Below are positions 1-7,739 of a stretch of 64,000 nt of DNA, piece after piece. The DNA is from Hanleya hanleyi. Lineage: Eukaryota > Mollusca > Polyplacophora > Lepidopleurida > Hanleyidae. Position 1 is the stretch's first letter. Each line of letters opens with the position of its first letter. The DNA is taken from the NCBI GenBank assembly GCA_036873755.1, contig JAVTVY010047966.1, positions 161,849 through 225,848 of the forward strand, given 5' to 3'. The position numbers and the translations under genes are program-made. The notes beneath the pieces were generated by a model that saw only the letters and a program-made list of their open reading frames with translations, was not told where the DNA came from and searched no databases.

Positions 1-286
1 GTGCGAAGATGGCCCCGAGAAAGCCGCCTTTCTGTAACACCTTTTTCTTTTGTGTTTGAGGGACCCGCTTGTGGACTAGGGTTCGGAGACCTGTCTTATG
101 CTTGGCCAACTTGGTCTTCTGAGCCTGAGTCAGTGGTACGTTGCCTTTTAACAGGTTGTACCCGATCTCGCACAGACAGCGTACAAGGTCAGGGTCCGCA
201 CCGCGTACAATGGTTCGGACTAACTCGGGTGGGGCCGTCTTCAACACACGGAGCGTGGGAGCGTGCTTCCGTACTCGCGCAGACAT
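1..286 (-). CDS. Polinton small virion-type protein (C-terminus outside window)
   Basis: An open frame runs from an ATG at 286 down to the left edge without a stop (95 codons visible). The product is basic, with a short helix-rich N-terminus and a C-terminal segment reading LQKGGFLGAIF. Small Polinton and adintovirus-type proteins commonly carry a basic stretch followed by a GGFLG motif, and are thought to be minor virion components. It lies directly downstream of the packaging ATPase on the same strand, the usual neighbourhood for such a gene. A GATAAAAAGG motif about 30-45 bases upstream of the ATG could serve as its TATA box. The longer plus-strand frame over this stretch has no recognisable content. 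Family membership is from motif memory only, and the true C-terminus is not in the window. Confidence 0.6.
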   Translation of the reverse strand, partial: MSARVRKHAPTLRVLKTAPPELVRTIVRGADPDLVRCLCEIGYNLLKGNVPLTQAQKTKLAKHKTGLRTLVHKRVPQTQKKKVLQKGGFLGAIFA

Positions 287-436
287 CCTGTACAACTAAT
301 GCTAGAACCCACAACTCTGCCCTTTTTATCCACCTCACAGACAAAGTCAACCTGCTGTGGTATTCATTCTTTTTATTATTCCCCATCATCAAACACACAA
401 ACCCCAGCTGGGGGCGCCACTGTGGGTGTGTTTACA

Positions 437-1045
437 TTATTTTTGCATGTACACGTGGTGGGTCTCTCCCGGAAAGATGCCGGTCCGTAGTCGAAGGTGG
501 TCGGGGGTGGCTTGCTTGAGGTCGAACAGCATATACCCGTGCTGAGGGGTTGTGGCATCTTTGAAGGCTTCCAACGCAAACGGTGTGCGCCCGGGATACA
601 TCTGTCTCGCCAGGTGCAGCAGTTGAGTGGTATCTCTCGGGTTTTTGAAGACCACCAGGTAGTGGGCATTTAAGCTGATATTCCGATGTTCTTGTTTTTA
701 CTGAACAGATTCTGCACAATGTAGATGATGCTGAGCCGTCGATGATGGCTGCCTTTGGTAAAGAGTTGGGTGACCCGTGCATCCGTCTCCGCCATGAGAT
801 CATCCAGAACCACCAAGGTGTCGGGTTCCAAATCGGCCAGGTTGGGTAGACCTTCCACGAACGTGATGTGGGGGCATTGCTGCATACGCTTCCTGCCATT
901 CTCCGTAACACCACACGACTCTGGCAATGGGTGGAGTGATCATGCTGTCGGCGTGTTGAAGGAGCTTCCTGACGAAGTGCGTTTTGCCGGAGCCCGTCGG
1001 TCCTGCGATGATGCAAGTGAAGGGATGCTGCCACCCAGGGTCCAT
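437..1045 (-). pseudogene. Polinton FtsK/HerA-type (A32-like) DNA-packaging ATPase, frame-broken
   Basis: The frame opens at an ATG at 1045 and shows a Walker A motif GPTGSGKT about 15 residues in, then a Walker B-type strand DTLVVLDDLM and a C-terminal segment with VFKNPRD and LFDLK. These are hallmarks of the packaging ATPases of Polintons and other double-jelly-roll viruses, which pump DNA into the capsid. The reading frame changes twice: in a run of five G at 870-874 (plus strand), and near 680-690. The three pieces together give about 200 residues, normal for the family, so little else has been lost. The first ~105 bases overlap the end of the membrane-protein gene upstream in another frame. 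Identification is firm. Whether the breaks are biological or assembly errors is open, because one of them is a homopolymer. Confidence 0.88.
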
Positions 1046-1509
1046 GGTTCGAGGTGTATCCGTTGTCGTGGTAACTCGCTCTTGTAAATTTCGTACGAGT
1101 GAACTGGAGTGGTGGTGGGTACAACGTCGGTCGTCGTTGTCTGTTCACGTTCAGAGATGGTGCTGGGGGTGGGTACAACGTGGGTGGTCGGTTCACTGTG
1201 AGGGATGAAATCCGGTGGGTCTTGAGACGTAGTAGGTGTACTTGGTGTAAGTGTAGAGCTCGACGTGGCTTTTACGCGGGGTGTGGTGGTGGTGGTGACT
1301 GGGCTCGATACGACTGGTGCTCTCTGTAGACCCGTTTCACTGATGGCTGGTGTTCTCAGTTGGTTAAGTAACGTACTGACATAGGCTACGTCGTAAAACA
1401 CACCTCCGTACAACACACTCAGCAGGGTTAGCAGTATCACCACAAAGCCCACTTGCGCTTTGCGCGTTTTGGGAGACGCTGTGTTCAGAGGCAGCTGCTG
1501 TTTGTCCAT
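940..1509 (-). CDS. Polinton Thr/Ser-rich single-pass membrane protein
   Basis: The start is taken at the ATG at 1509 (product begins MDKQQ), because a TATAAA box lies about 50 bases upstream at 1559-1564; the longer frame has no promoter-proximal ATG. The product is about 189 residues: a short polar N-terminus with basic residues (KTRK), one strong hydrophobic segment (VGFVVILLTLLSVLYGG, about residues 22-38), then a long Thr/Ser/Pro-rich stretch like a mucin stalk (TTTTT, TSSSTLTPSTPTTS). That layout fits a type II membrane protein with an O-glycosylated outer domain. The gene lies between integrase and ATPase, and its 3' end overlaps the ATPase start by about 105 bases. I do not recognise a family. 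A role at the virion or cell surface is inference only. Confidence 0.55.
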   Translation of the reverse strand: MDKQQLPLNTASPKTRKAQVGFVVILLTLLSVLYGGVFYDVAYVSTLLNQLRTPAISETGLQRAPVVSSPVTTTTTPRVKATSSSTLTPSTPTTSQDPPDFIPHSEPTTHVVPTPSTISEREQTTTTDVVPTTTPVHSYEIYKSELPRQRIHLEPWTLGGSIPSLASSQDRRAPAKRTSSGSSFNTPTA

Positions 1510-1558
1510 AGCACTGTGGTCGAACGTGGAATGAAGGATGACGGCAGTGGTATCTGGC

Positions 1559-1564
1559 TTTATA
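1559..1564 (-). promoter_or_regulatory. TATA box of the Thr/Ser-rich membrane protein gene
   Basis: TATAAA on the minus strand, about 50 bases before the ATG at 1509. It overlaps the stop codon of the integrase gene, so the next gene's promoter sits in the tail of the previous one. Confidence 0.5.
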
Positions 1565-2632
1565 GTCGTTTCACCTGGCTGGCAGCGACCCAGGAATTGA
1601 AGGAACTGGGCCAGCCTTGCCATTTTACGAAATGAAACAGTTTGCCACGTCGACGTTCCGTTTTCAAAATCTGCTCCACCGTGTAGTAGTCTTGCTGTGT
1701 TTTTACAACAGGCTGTAATTCCGTGTCGTAAAACGTCCCCAGCAACGTTTCCCCTTGGAGATCTTCCAGTTCATAGACTCGCCGCTGTCGGGGTAGGCGC
1801 TGTTTAATCAGGAAGTGCTCATCGCTCCAGTTGGGCAAGTAACTTTTCTCGAACTTGCCCTTGACTTTACTGATCCGTACAGGGTCCCCGACCTTGTACA
1901 CCGCCTTCGTCGTTCGGTGCGATGGCCTGGGGTACAAGACACGCCGGACTTGGGCTTCATTGCGTTGGGTCACGGTAATGGGGGCTCTCTCTATACTTCG
2001 ATGATAGGCTCGATTGTAACCCCTCACCAGTTTCGGGAGAACCTCGATGTACCGCCTTGTATTCTTATAGGTGAAATATTTATACATGCGGCCTTTGAAT
2101 GTCCTGCTGAACCTCTCCACCACGGAAGCCTTGGTCTCGTTGTACGTATGGAAGAAAAACACCTTCTGTTTCTTGAGAAAGGCTTGGAACGGTCTGTTGA
2201 GGAATTCCGTGCCTTCGTCGGTTTGCAAATACAAAGGTTTGCGCCCGATCTTGAAGATGTCTTTGAACGCCGCTATGAGATTTGCCCCCGTTTTCGTCCG
2301 GATGGGTACCACCCACGCATACTTGATAGGATATCGATGCACGTCAAGATATACCGATTCTCATCGTTGTGTTTGGCAAAGGCGCTCATATCCACCAAAT
2401 CCGCTTGCCACTGGGCATCTATTCCTCCCACGATGACCCGGTTCCGTAGAAAATGGCGACGGACAGATCGATGTAAGGTATAGGTGTCTTGTCTTCTTAA
2501 CCAATCTCGGACTTGGGCACGTTGTACTCCCTGGGGTTTGGCCGCTCGATAGAGAGCCGACAATGCACTATAGGCCGCCGGACTGTCGGGACTGTAGCAT
2601 AAGTTATCCAGCACCTTCTCCCAGCGCTTCAT
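1560..2632 (-). pseudogene. Polinton retrovirus-type integrase with C-terminal chromodomain, one frameshift
   Basis: DDE integrase that would join Polinton ends to host DNA. From the N-terminus: a helical region, the first catalytic Asp in QADLVDMS, the second in LQTDEGTEF, and the Glu in KASVVERFSRTF. A basic SH3-like region follows, then a chromodomain (YYTVEQILK ... FVKWQGWPSSFNSW) that may guide insertion to particular chromatin. The start is taken at the ATG at 2632, because the TATA box at 2669-2676 would place transcription start just upstream; the longer frame begins with GTG. The frame shifts once at about 2322, after the first Asp, in a short A run. Total length of about 357 residues matches the family. 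All three catalytic residues and the chromodomain aromatics are present, so the copy is young. Confidence 0.92.
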
Positions 2633-2660
2633 GGTGACACAATGATGATGCACCCTGGCT

Positions 2661-3126
2661 CTATCGTTTATTTATAAGGGGTATATCTTGGACCGGAGTT
2701 TCTTTCTGATTTTCTTCGTGGACTTCCACAGTGGCCATGGTAAATGACCAGTCCAACTCGTCTGATGACCGCTTGATAAGCACTTCATCCACATCCACCA
2801 CGGCATCTTCCTATGCAGACCATAGATCAGGGTGAAGGGTAAAATGCACTGTACCTCCATCTAGCCGAGCCAATTGAGCAAAGAAAGGGCCGCGTCGGAT
2901 GTACACATCGTGACACAAGTGGATGAGGTCGCCGTCCAGTTCACCAGACAACACCCGTTTGAATTTGGTCCAGCCCTCCCGGGACAGACGAATGTGAGCC
3001 GGGCACGGTTGTGTAGGGTCCGTGTCTCCCACCACCTCCTCCATGATATCGACCTTATCCGCATACACGTGTCAGGAAAACCTCGGGGGTCAAGCTGAAA
3101 TACGCCAGTACTATATGCTCCGTCAT
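2661..3126 (-). pseudogene. Polinton PC4-like small protein, copy 1 (frameshift and internal stop)
   Basis: The frame starts at an ATG at 3126 behind a TATA box at 3162-3173. It shifts near 3069-3080, continues through WTKFKRVLSGELDGDLIHL, meets an in-frame TAG at 2811-2813, and then stays open and acidic (EDAVVDVDEV) to a stop at 2661. The middle is nearly identical to the neighbouring upstream gene at 3199-3699, so the two are tandem duplicates. The pattern 'IR ... G.i.L....W..L' near the end of each copy resembles the PC4/p15 single-strand DNA-binding fold, but that is a weak match by eye. If right, it could act in DNA replication or transcription of the element. The conserved family, rather than the function, is what the sequence supports. 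Confidence 0.5.
2669..2676 (-). promoter_or_regulatory. TATA box of the integrase gene
   Basis: TATAAATA on the minus strand, about 40 bases before the ATG at 2632. It overlaps the extreme 3' end of the preceding PC4-like gene. Confidence 0.6.
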
Positions 3127-3161
3127 GGTCAGTACGTGAATGGTACCAGATTTCACTGTCT

Positions 3162-3173
3162 CTCGTATTTATA
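3162..3173 (-). promoter_or_regulatory. TATA-type promoter motif, PC4-like copy 1
   Basis: TATAAATACGAG on the minus strand, about 40 bases upstream of the ATG at 3126. The same 12 bases occur exactly in front of the paralogous gene (3748-3759). Confidence 0.65.
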
Positions 3174-3198
3174 GGGAGAACCCCGTGAGATCAAAGGA

Positions 3199-3699
3199 TC
3201 AGGTGGTCGTGTCATTGGGCTGACTGAGTGTAGCGGGGTAATCAATGGCATCGTCGTCGGGTTCATGTAGTTGTTCATGGGGTTCAGCCGCCGCGTCTTC
3301 CATAGCACGAACCCACGCTAATTGGTCGGGTGATCGGTCGTCCGGTGTAAATAACTGGTCCACAATAGGCACTATTTTCTCCAAGGTTGACCACACAGAG
3401 GGAGTTAGCAGGATACTTCGCGTAGGCTCTTGGTAGCGGCCCAGGCGTATGTGGACGGGAGGTACGGAATATACGTAGATGGCATTGTCCAGGTGGATGA
3501 GGTCTCCGTCCAACTCACCGCTCAACACCCGTTTAAATTTAGTCCAGCCATCACGCTGTAGCGTCACCGTATTCGATAGCATCTCAGCGGGCGTCCAGTA
3601 AATAGCCTCATCGTCTTTCACGAGGATGACTTTATCTTGATAGATGTATAACCTCACACTGGGTGTAAGAGGCAGGATGGCTCGTTGGTAGGTTGACAT
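3199..3699 (-). CDS. Polinton PC4-like small protein, copy 2 (intact)
   Basis: Intact frame of 166 residues from the ATG at 3699; an earlier in-frame GTG is not used here because the TATA box at 3748-3759 places this ATG first. Residues about 10-60 and 60-110 look like two related halves, each with a beta-rich stretch and a 'W' near the end. The second half, VHIRLGRYQEP ... ILLTPSVWSTL, resembles the DNA-binding sheet of PC4/p15 coactivators. The C-terminus is acidic and low in order (EPDDDAIDYP). It shares WTKFKRVLSGELDGDLIHL with copy 1, but the flanks have diverged, so the duplication is followed by divergence outside a conserved core. It probably binds nucleic acid during element replication or expression. 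The PC4 link is tentative. Confidence 0.55.
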   Translation of the reverse strand: MSTYQRAILPLTPSVRLYIYQDKVILVKDDEAIYWTPAEMLSNTVTLQRDGWTKFKRVLSGELDGDLIHLDNAIYVYSVPPVHIRLGRYQEPTRSILLTPSVWSTLEKIVPIVDQLFTPDDRSPDQLAWVRAMEDAAAEPHEQLHEPDDDAIDYPATLSQPNDTTT

Positions 3700-3747
3700 G
3701 CTTGCTCTAAATGTCGAAGGGAGAATGACACACACTCTGTCTCATCC

Positions 3748-3759
3748 CTCGTATTTATA
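3748..3759 (-). promoter_or_regulatory. TATA-type promoter motif, PC4-like copy 2
   Basis: TATAAATACGAG on the minus strand, about 50 bases upstream of the ATG at 3699, identical to the motif before copy 1. Confidence 0.65.
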
Positions 3760-3762
3760 GTG

Positions 3763-4089
3763 TCAATACCACAGCGCCAGGGTGAATAGGGCACAGACTA
3801 GTATGAGGCCAACCAGCCGGCGCTGGTTCCGGCGTGAGCGCTCCTGGTCCATAGCGCGAGCATCAAGGATGGCTGTCATAGTCCAGTAGTGGTGAGTGAT
3901 GGCACGCCTCTCCATCGAGTGTACTCTGTGGAGGACCGCTTCTGTGAACTCGTTCAGGATCTGGCGTCGTCCCTCGTTGTCGTCGCCATCTGCAAACATG
4001 GACCGGACCACTGCTCGGTAACCCGTGAATGAATTCACCACGGTGGCATACTGTAAAATGCGAGTCGCATGGGGCTGGATCTCCGCCAT
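3763..4089 (-). CDS. Polinton small tail-anchored protein
   Basis: Intact frame of 108 residues from the ATG at 4089. The body is helical and charged (residues 1-88). The last 18 residues are hydrophobic (LVGLILVCALFTLALWY) after an Arg-rich stretch (RSRRNQRR), which is the layout of a tail-anchored membrane protein. It is the gene closest to the integrase-side terminus and has its own TATA box at 4128-4135. I do not recognise a family. A role in membrane association or exit is possible but not shown. Confidence 0.6.
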   Translation of the reverse strand: MAEIQPHATRILQYATVVNSFTGYRAVVRSMFADGDDNEGRRQILNEFTEAVLHRVHSMERRAITHHYWTMTAILDARAMDQERSRRNQRRLVGLILVCALFTLALWY

Positions 4090-4127
4090 GGCTCTGTAGA
4101 AATGAAGGTGTGGATCCAGAGGGACAT

Positions 4128-4135
4128 GTTTTATA
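4128..4135 (-). promoter_or_regulatory. TATA box of the tail-anchored protein gene
   Basis: TATAAAAC on the minus strand, about 40 bases before the ATG at 4089. Confidence 0.5.
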
Positions 4136-4205
4136 GACCAGATGTAGCTCTACGGGTGTAGTCCGTGATACGTACTATTCTGATGGGTTAGTCCAAAAAA
4201 AAAGG

Positions 4206-4231
4206 AGCAACAACAACAACAACAACAACAC
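4206..4231. repeat. CAA trinucleotide microsatellite
   Basis: About eight CAA units between the last Polinton gene and the duplicated CRE-containing block. Confidence 0.8.
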
Positions 4232-4253
4232 AGATTACAGATCAATCCTTTTT

Positions 4254-4505
4254 CCAGGTCACGCCCGATTCACGCAGACCGGAAGTGACGTCATACACCT
4301 GCGCACAACCGTGATGGAAAAAATGGATATGACCTTGAACTGATCACGTGACCTCCCCGTGATGACAAATACCCAGAACCAAGTGAGTACATGCATCCCA
4401 TAGTCCCAGGTCACGCCCGATTCACGCAGACCGGAAGTGACGTCATACACCTGCGCACAACCGTGATGGGAAAAACCCAGAACCAAGTCAGTACATGCAT
4501 TCCAT
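4254..4505. repeat. Duplicated block with ETS/CRE-like sites
   Basis: A 64-base block at 4254-4317 returns almost exactly at 4406-4469. Each copy contains CCGGAAGTGACGTCA, an ETS-like site fused to a full cAMP-response element. A second shared stretch (CCCAGAACCAAGT ...) follows each copy at about 4373 and 4475. The block lies just inside the terminal repeat and upstream of the first minus-strand gene, so it may act as an enhancer. Confidence 0.75.
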
Positions 4506-4638
4506 ACAGGCAGACGAGGTCAAAATACTCGCTTCTGATTGGCTGGTCAGGTCAGGTAAGTCACAGTGCTCCGCAAAAGTAGTGCAATGAATACTCCCTA
4601 CCCTAAAAATCGACTCCTTTTATACGTTTTTCTATAAT

Positions 4639-5282
4639 CCGCCATCTTGTCCCACCACCCACCACACACGCCGCCATCTTGTCCCACCACCCACCATCCA
4701 CAGCCGCCATCTTGTCCCACCACCCACCACACACGCCGCCATCTTGTCCCACCACCCACCATCCACAGCCGCCATCTTGTCCCACCACCCACCATCCACA
4801 GCCGCCATCTTGTCCCATCACCCACCATCCACAGCCGCCATCTTGTCCCACCACCCACCATCCACAGCCGCCATCTTGTCCCACCACCCACCATCCACAG
4901 CCGCCATCTTGTCCCACCAATCCACAGCCGCCATCTTGTCCCACCAATCCACAGCCGCCATCTTGTCCCACCAATCCACAGCCGCCATCTTGTCCCACCA
5001 CCCACCATCCACAGCCGCCATCTTGTCCCACCACCCACAGCCGCCATCTTGTCCCACCACCCACCATCCACAGCCGCCATCTTGTCCCACCACCCACCAT
5101 CCACAGCCGCCATCTTGTCCCACCACCCACCACGCCGCCATCTTGTCCCACCATCCACCATCCACAGCCGCCATCTTGTCCCACCACCCACCATCCACAG
5201 CCGCCATCTTGTCCCACCACCCACCATCCACAGCCGCCATCTTGTCCCACCACCCACCATCCACACACGCCGCCATCTTGTC
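4639..5282. repeat. Minisatellite of about 21 YY1-like sites inside the TIR
   Basis: Units of mostly 33 bases (some 27-32), each with GCCGCCATCTTGTCCCACC followed by a CCACC-rich spacer. I count 21 copies of CCGCCATCTTG. The reverse complement, CAAGATGGCGG, matches the YY1 consensus (AANATGGCGGC). The long open frames across this stretch are products of the repeat, not genes. Confidence 0.9.
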
Positions 5283-5322
5283 CCACCACCCACCATCCAC
5301 GCATGCGCACACCACCAATTGT

Positions 5323-5352
5323 GACGTCACCCAAGGTTCTGCGCATGCGCAC
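5323..5352. promoter_or_regulatory. CRE and NRF1-like sites near the Polinton terminus
   Basis: TGACGTCA is followed within about 20 bases by TGCGCATGCGCA, a palindromic NRF1-type site. The same pair occurs in the other TIR near 55319-55346. Confidence 0.55.
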
Positions 5353-5388
5353 TGACGCGCTATTGCGCCAATTTACGCCTTGTATACT

Positions 5389-5828
5389 ACTTACATGGCT
5401 AATCTGTGGTATACACATCTTTGTATCTACATATGCTTTATAGCCTGTTTAAACCGCTACAGTAATTTATTTTATTAAGTTTTAGCACTCGAATACCATT
5501 TAGATTATTGTTATATATCTATGTGTTTTATGTAAAATTGAATGCATACAAATATTTAAGGTTACAAATATGGTTGTATGAGTTCATTTTATACAGCCGG
5601 TGAATGTCATTGTCATTTGGTACATAGTTCAATTCTGGTATCGATTAAGTTCATATATGATTGATTCTAGGTTCAGTACCCCCATTTCAACACTGCGTGT
5701 TGATTCCACACTCCGTAGTATCCACATTATATTGTAACATTTGTGGATCTCAAATTTGTAAGTGGATTCAGGTCAATATTGTTTGACTCTCCCCCCCCCC
5801 CCCAGCCGAAAAGGTACATCACTAAGAA
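5389..5828. other. Host flank with no gene seen
   Basis: AT-rich sequence between the Polinton end and the LINE ORF1. It holds a run of C (about 5791-5804) and no convincing ORF. It could be the truncated downstream part of the LINE. Confidence 0.5.
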
Positions 5829-6659
5829 CTAGTCCTTTCCATGTTCATTGCCTCCACTTTCCCTTCTCGGTGCAGCTGATGTCTTAGACTGCATGTTGTT
5901 TTCTGACGGCGAGGGTCTAGTAGGGGAGGGGGACTTCATGCTTATCAAGCTGTCTAAGGACTGTAGTGATGTCACCTGTCTGATTTCCTCGCTATAGTTC
6001 TTAGCGAATATTTTCCCGTCCCGGGACCAGGCTGACAACACTAGTGGGTGACCTGCTGCAGTTTTCAATAAGAGGTGATTCTTCGTTGTGAGGTCCTCCC
6101 GAATCACAATTTTAGTGCCTTTCAGTGCTTTTCTTTTTTTTATCACTTCATTTTTTGTTTTTCGGGACAGAAATTTGACCATAATAGCCCTAGGTTTTGC
6201 GCCAATATCTGCTCGCACAAAGCCTTGTCGGTGAGCAATCTCAATGTCACGTGGCTCAATGATTATTTCAAGTTTGTTGTTCAACAGGTCTATGATTTTA
6301 CCCTCGCATTCCTCTATTGTTTCCTGTTTACTATCACCACCTATCCCATATACTCGCACAATCTCCTTTCGTGAATATTGCTCAGAATCGTTTACCTTTG
6401 TTTCTAAGTAATCAACTTTTTTGTATAGCTTGGTGATTTCTTCCTGATCCTTTTCATGCTCCAAACATAATTCTTTGAAATCATTTTGTAGTCTGTCATT
6501 TTCTTTTTCTAACTCAAAAATCCTGGATTCTTGTTTCTCAAGCAGGTTGGTGAATTTATTCACAATCCTAGACTCTGTGAGTTCTAAATTTTTTCGTAAA
6601 TTCTCACCTGTAATCATTTCATTCAGCTTGTCCATAATACATTTGAGTTGCTCCTCCAT
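5829..6659 (-). CDS. LINE ORF1-like protein (coiled coil plus RRM-like domain)
   Basis: Intact frame of 276 residues. Residues about 25-90 form a heptad-rich coiled coil (LEKENDRLQNDFKEL, VDYLETKVNDSE). Next is the junction YSRKEIVRVYGI typical of L1/CR1-type ORF1 proteins, then an RRM-like region with IEIAHRQG, RAIMVKFLSRKTKNEV and KIVIREDLT. The last 50 residues are Ser/Pro-rich and basic. Such proteins bind element RNA as trimers. No endonuclease or reverse transcriptase frame follows on the minus strand before the Polinton end, so this is a 5' fragment of a LINE or an ORF1 left on its own. An intact frame suggests a recent insertion. Confidence 0.8.
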   Translation of the reverse strand: MEEQLKCIMDKLNEMITGENLRKNLELTESRIVNKFTNLLEKQESRIFELEKENDRLQNDFKELCLEHEKDQEEITKLYKKVDYLETKVNDSEQYSRKEIVRVYGIGGDSKQETIEECEGKIIDLLNNKLEIIIEPRDIEIAHRQGFVRADIGAKPRAIMVKFLSRKTKNEVIKKRKALKGTKIVIREDLTTKNHLLLKTAAGHPLVLSAWSRDGKIFAKNYSEEIRQVTSLQSLDSLISMKSPSPTRPSPSENNMQSKTSAAPRRESGGNEHGKD

Positions 6660-7032
6660 GGCGATGTTTTCCTGTTTGTGTTTTTTGCTAGCTGGTTTTC
6701 GCGAGCTTTCGCTGATCGGAGACCCTTCTACACTGAAGTTAGTAACTTTTTAAATACACACTCACAAAATATAAAACTTAAATAGGCCACTAAGAAAATA
6801 ACCCAGAAGTGTTTCTCTTGAAGAAGGAGGGGGGGGGGGGGCTTATGATAGTATATTATATCATAGGTTATTAATTGTTCATTTCTGTAAGCTGTATAAG
6901 CTCGATCCAAACCCCTGAAGGACGAAAACTGCAGTTTTTTGTTTTATTATTTGGTTTTAGAATTCAACATTAGTCCGTTTATCTGAGGAAAAAAATGAAA
7001 TTCCAGTTCTATACTCTGTAGCTTTATATCTG

Positions 7033-7735
7033 AAAATGGTTCAACCACGAGGCAGAGGGATGAAAATGGTTCAACCATGAGATAGAGGTGTGAAAATGGT
7101 TCGACCACGAGATAAGGTGTAAAATGATTCACTCGTGAGATAGAGGGGTGAAAATGGTTCAACTATGAGATAGAGGTGTGAAAATGGTTCAACCATGAGA
7201 CAGAGGTGTGAAAATGGTTCAGTCGTGAGATACAGGTGTGAAAATGGTTCAACCATGAGATAGAGGTGTGAAAATGGTTCAACCATGAGATAGAGGTGTG
7301 AAAATTGTTCGGTCATGAGATAGAGGTGTGAAAATTGTTCGGTCATGAGATAGAGGTGAGAAAATGTTTCAATCATGAGATAGAGGTGTGAAAATGGTTC
7401 AGCCATGAGATAGAGGTGTGAAAATGGTTCAACCATGAGATAGAGGTGTGAAAATGGTTCAACCATGAGATAGAGGTGTGAAAATGGTTCAACCATGAGA
7501 TAGAGGTGTGAAAATGGTTCAACCAGGAGATAGAGGTGTAAAAATGGTTCAACCATGCGATAGAGGTGTGAAAATGGTTCAACCATGAGATAGAGGTGTG
7601 AAAATGGTTCAATCATGAGATAGAGGTGTGAAAATGGTTCAACCATGAGACAGAGGTGTGAAAATGGTTCAATCATGAGATAGAGGTGTGAAAATGGTTC
7701 AACCATGAGATAGAGGTGTGAGAATGATTCAATTA
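7033..7735. repeat. 30-bp minisatellite (about 23 copies)
   Basis: Unit AAAATGGTTCAACCATGAGA followed by TAGAGGTGTG. Each unit contains the short inverted repeat GGTTcaACC. Copies are 85-100% alike, with the decayed ones at the left. Open frames over it are repeat artefacts. Confidence 0.95.
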
Positions 7736-7739
7736 TGGG

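Larger units (their letters stand above)
4546..5388. repeat. Polinton terminal inverted repeat, integrase side
   Basis: Read outward, this holds TATAAAAGGAGTCGATTTTT, then the minisatellite, then a TGACGTCA site, a GCGCATGCGC site and a terminus ending TTGTATACT. The same series appears in opposite orientation at 55282-56255, which identifies the two as TIRs of the same Polinton family. The proposed end is 5388, followed by ACTTAC as a possible 6-base target duplication whose partner would be outside the window. Confidence 0.8.

Noticed and set aside
1..519. 172-codon plus-strand frame at the left edge
   Set aside because: Opposite to a better supported minus-strand Polinton gene; no recognisable content.
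432..1196. 254-codon minus-strand frame over the ATPase
   Set aside because: Shadow of the ATPase and membrane-protein genes; contains none of the ATPase motifs in frame.
4598..5443. Long open frames on both strands (up to 271 codons)
   Set aside because: They are translations of the YY1-like minisatellite, whose usual 33-bp unit keeps frames open; no non-repeat protein content.
7071..7706. 211-codon repetitive frame
   Set aside because: Product of the 30-bp minisatellite; a unit divisible by three gives an open frame by default.
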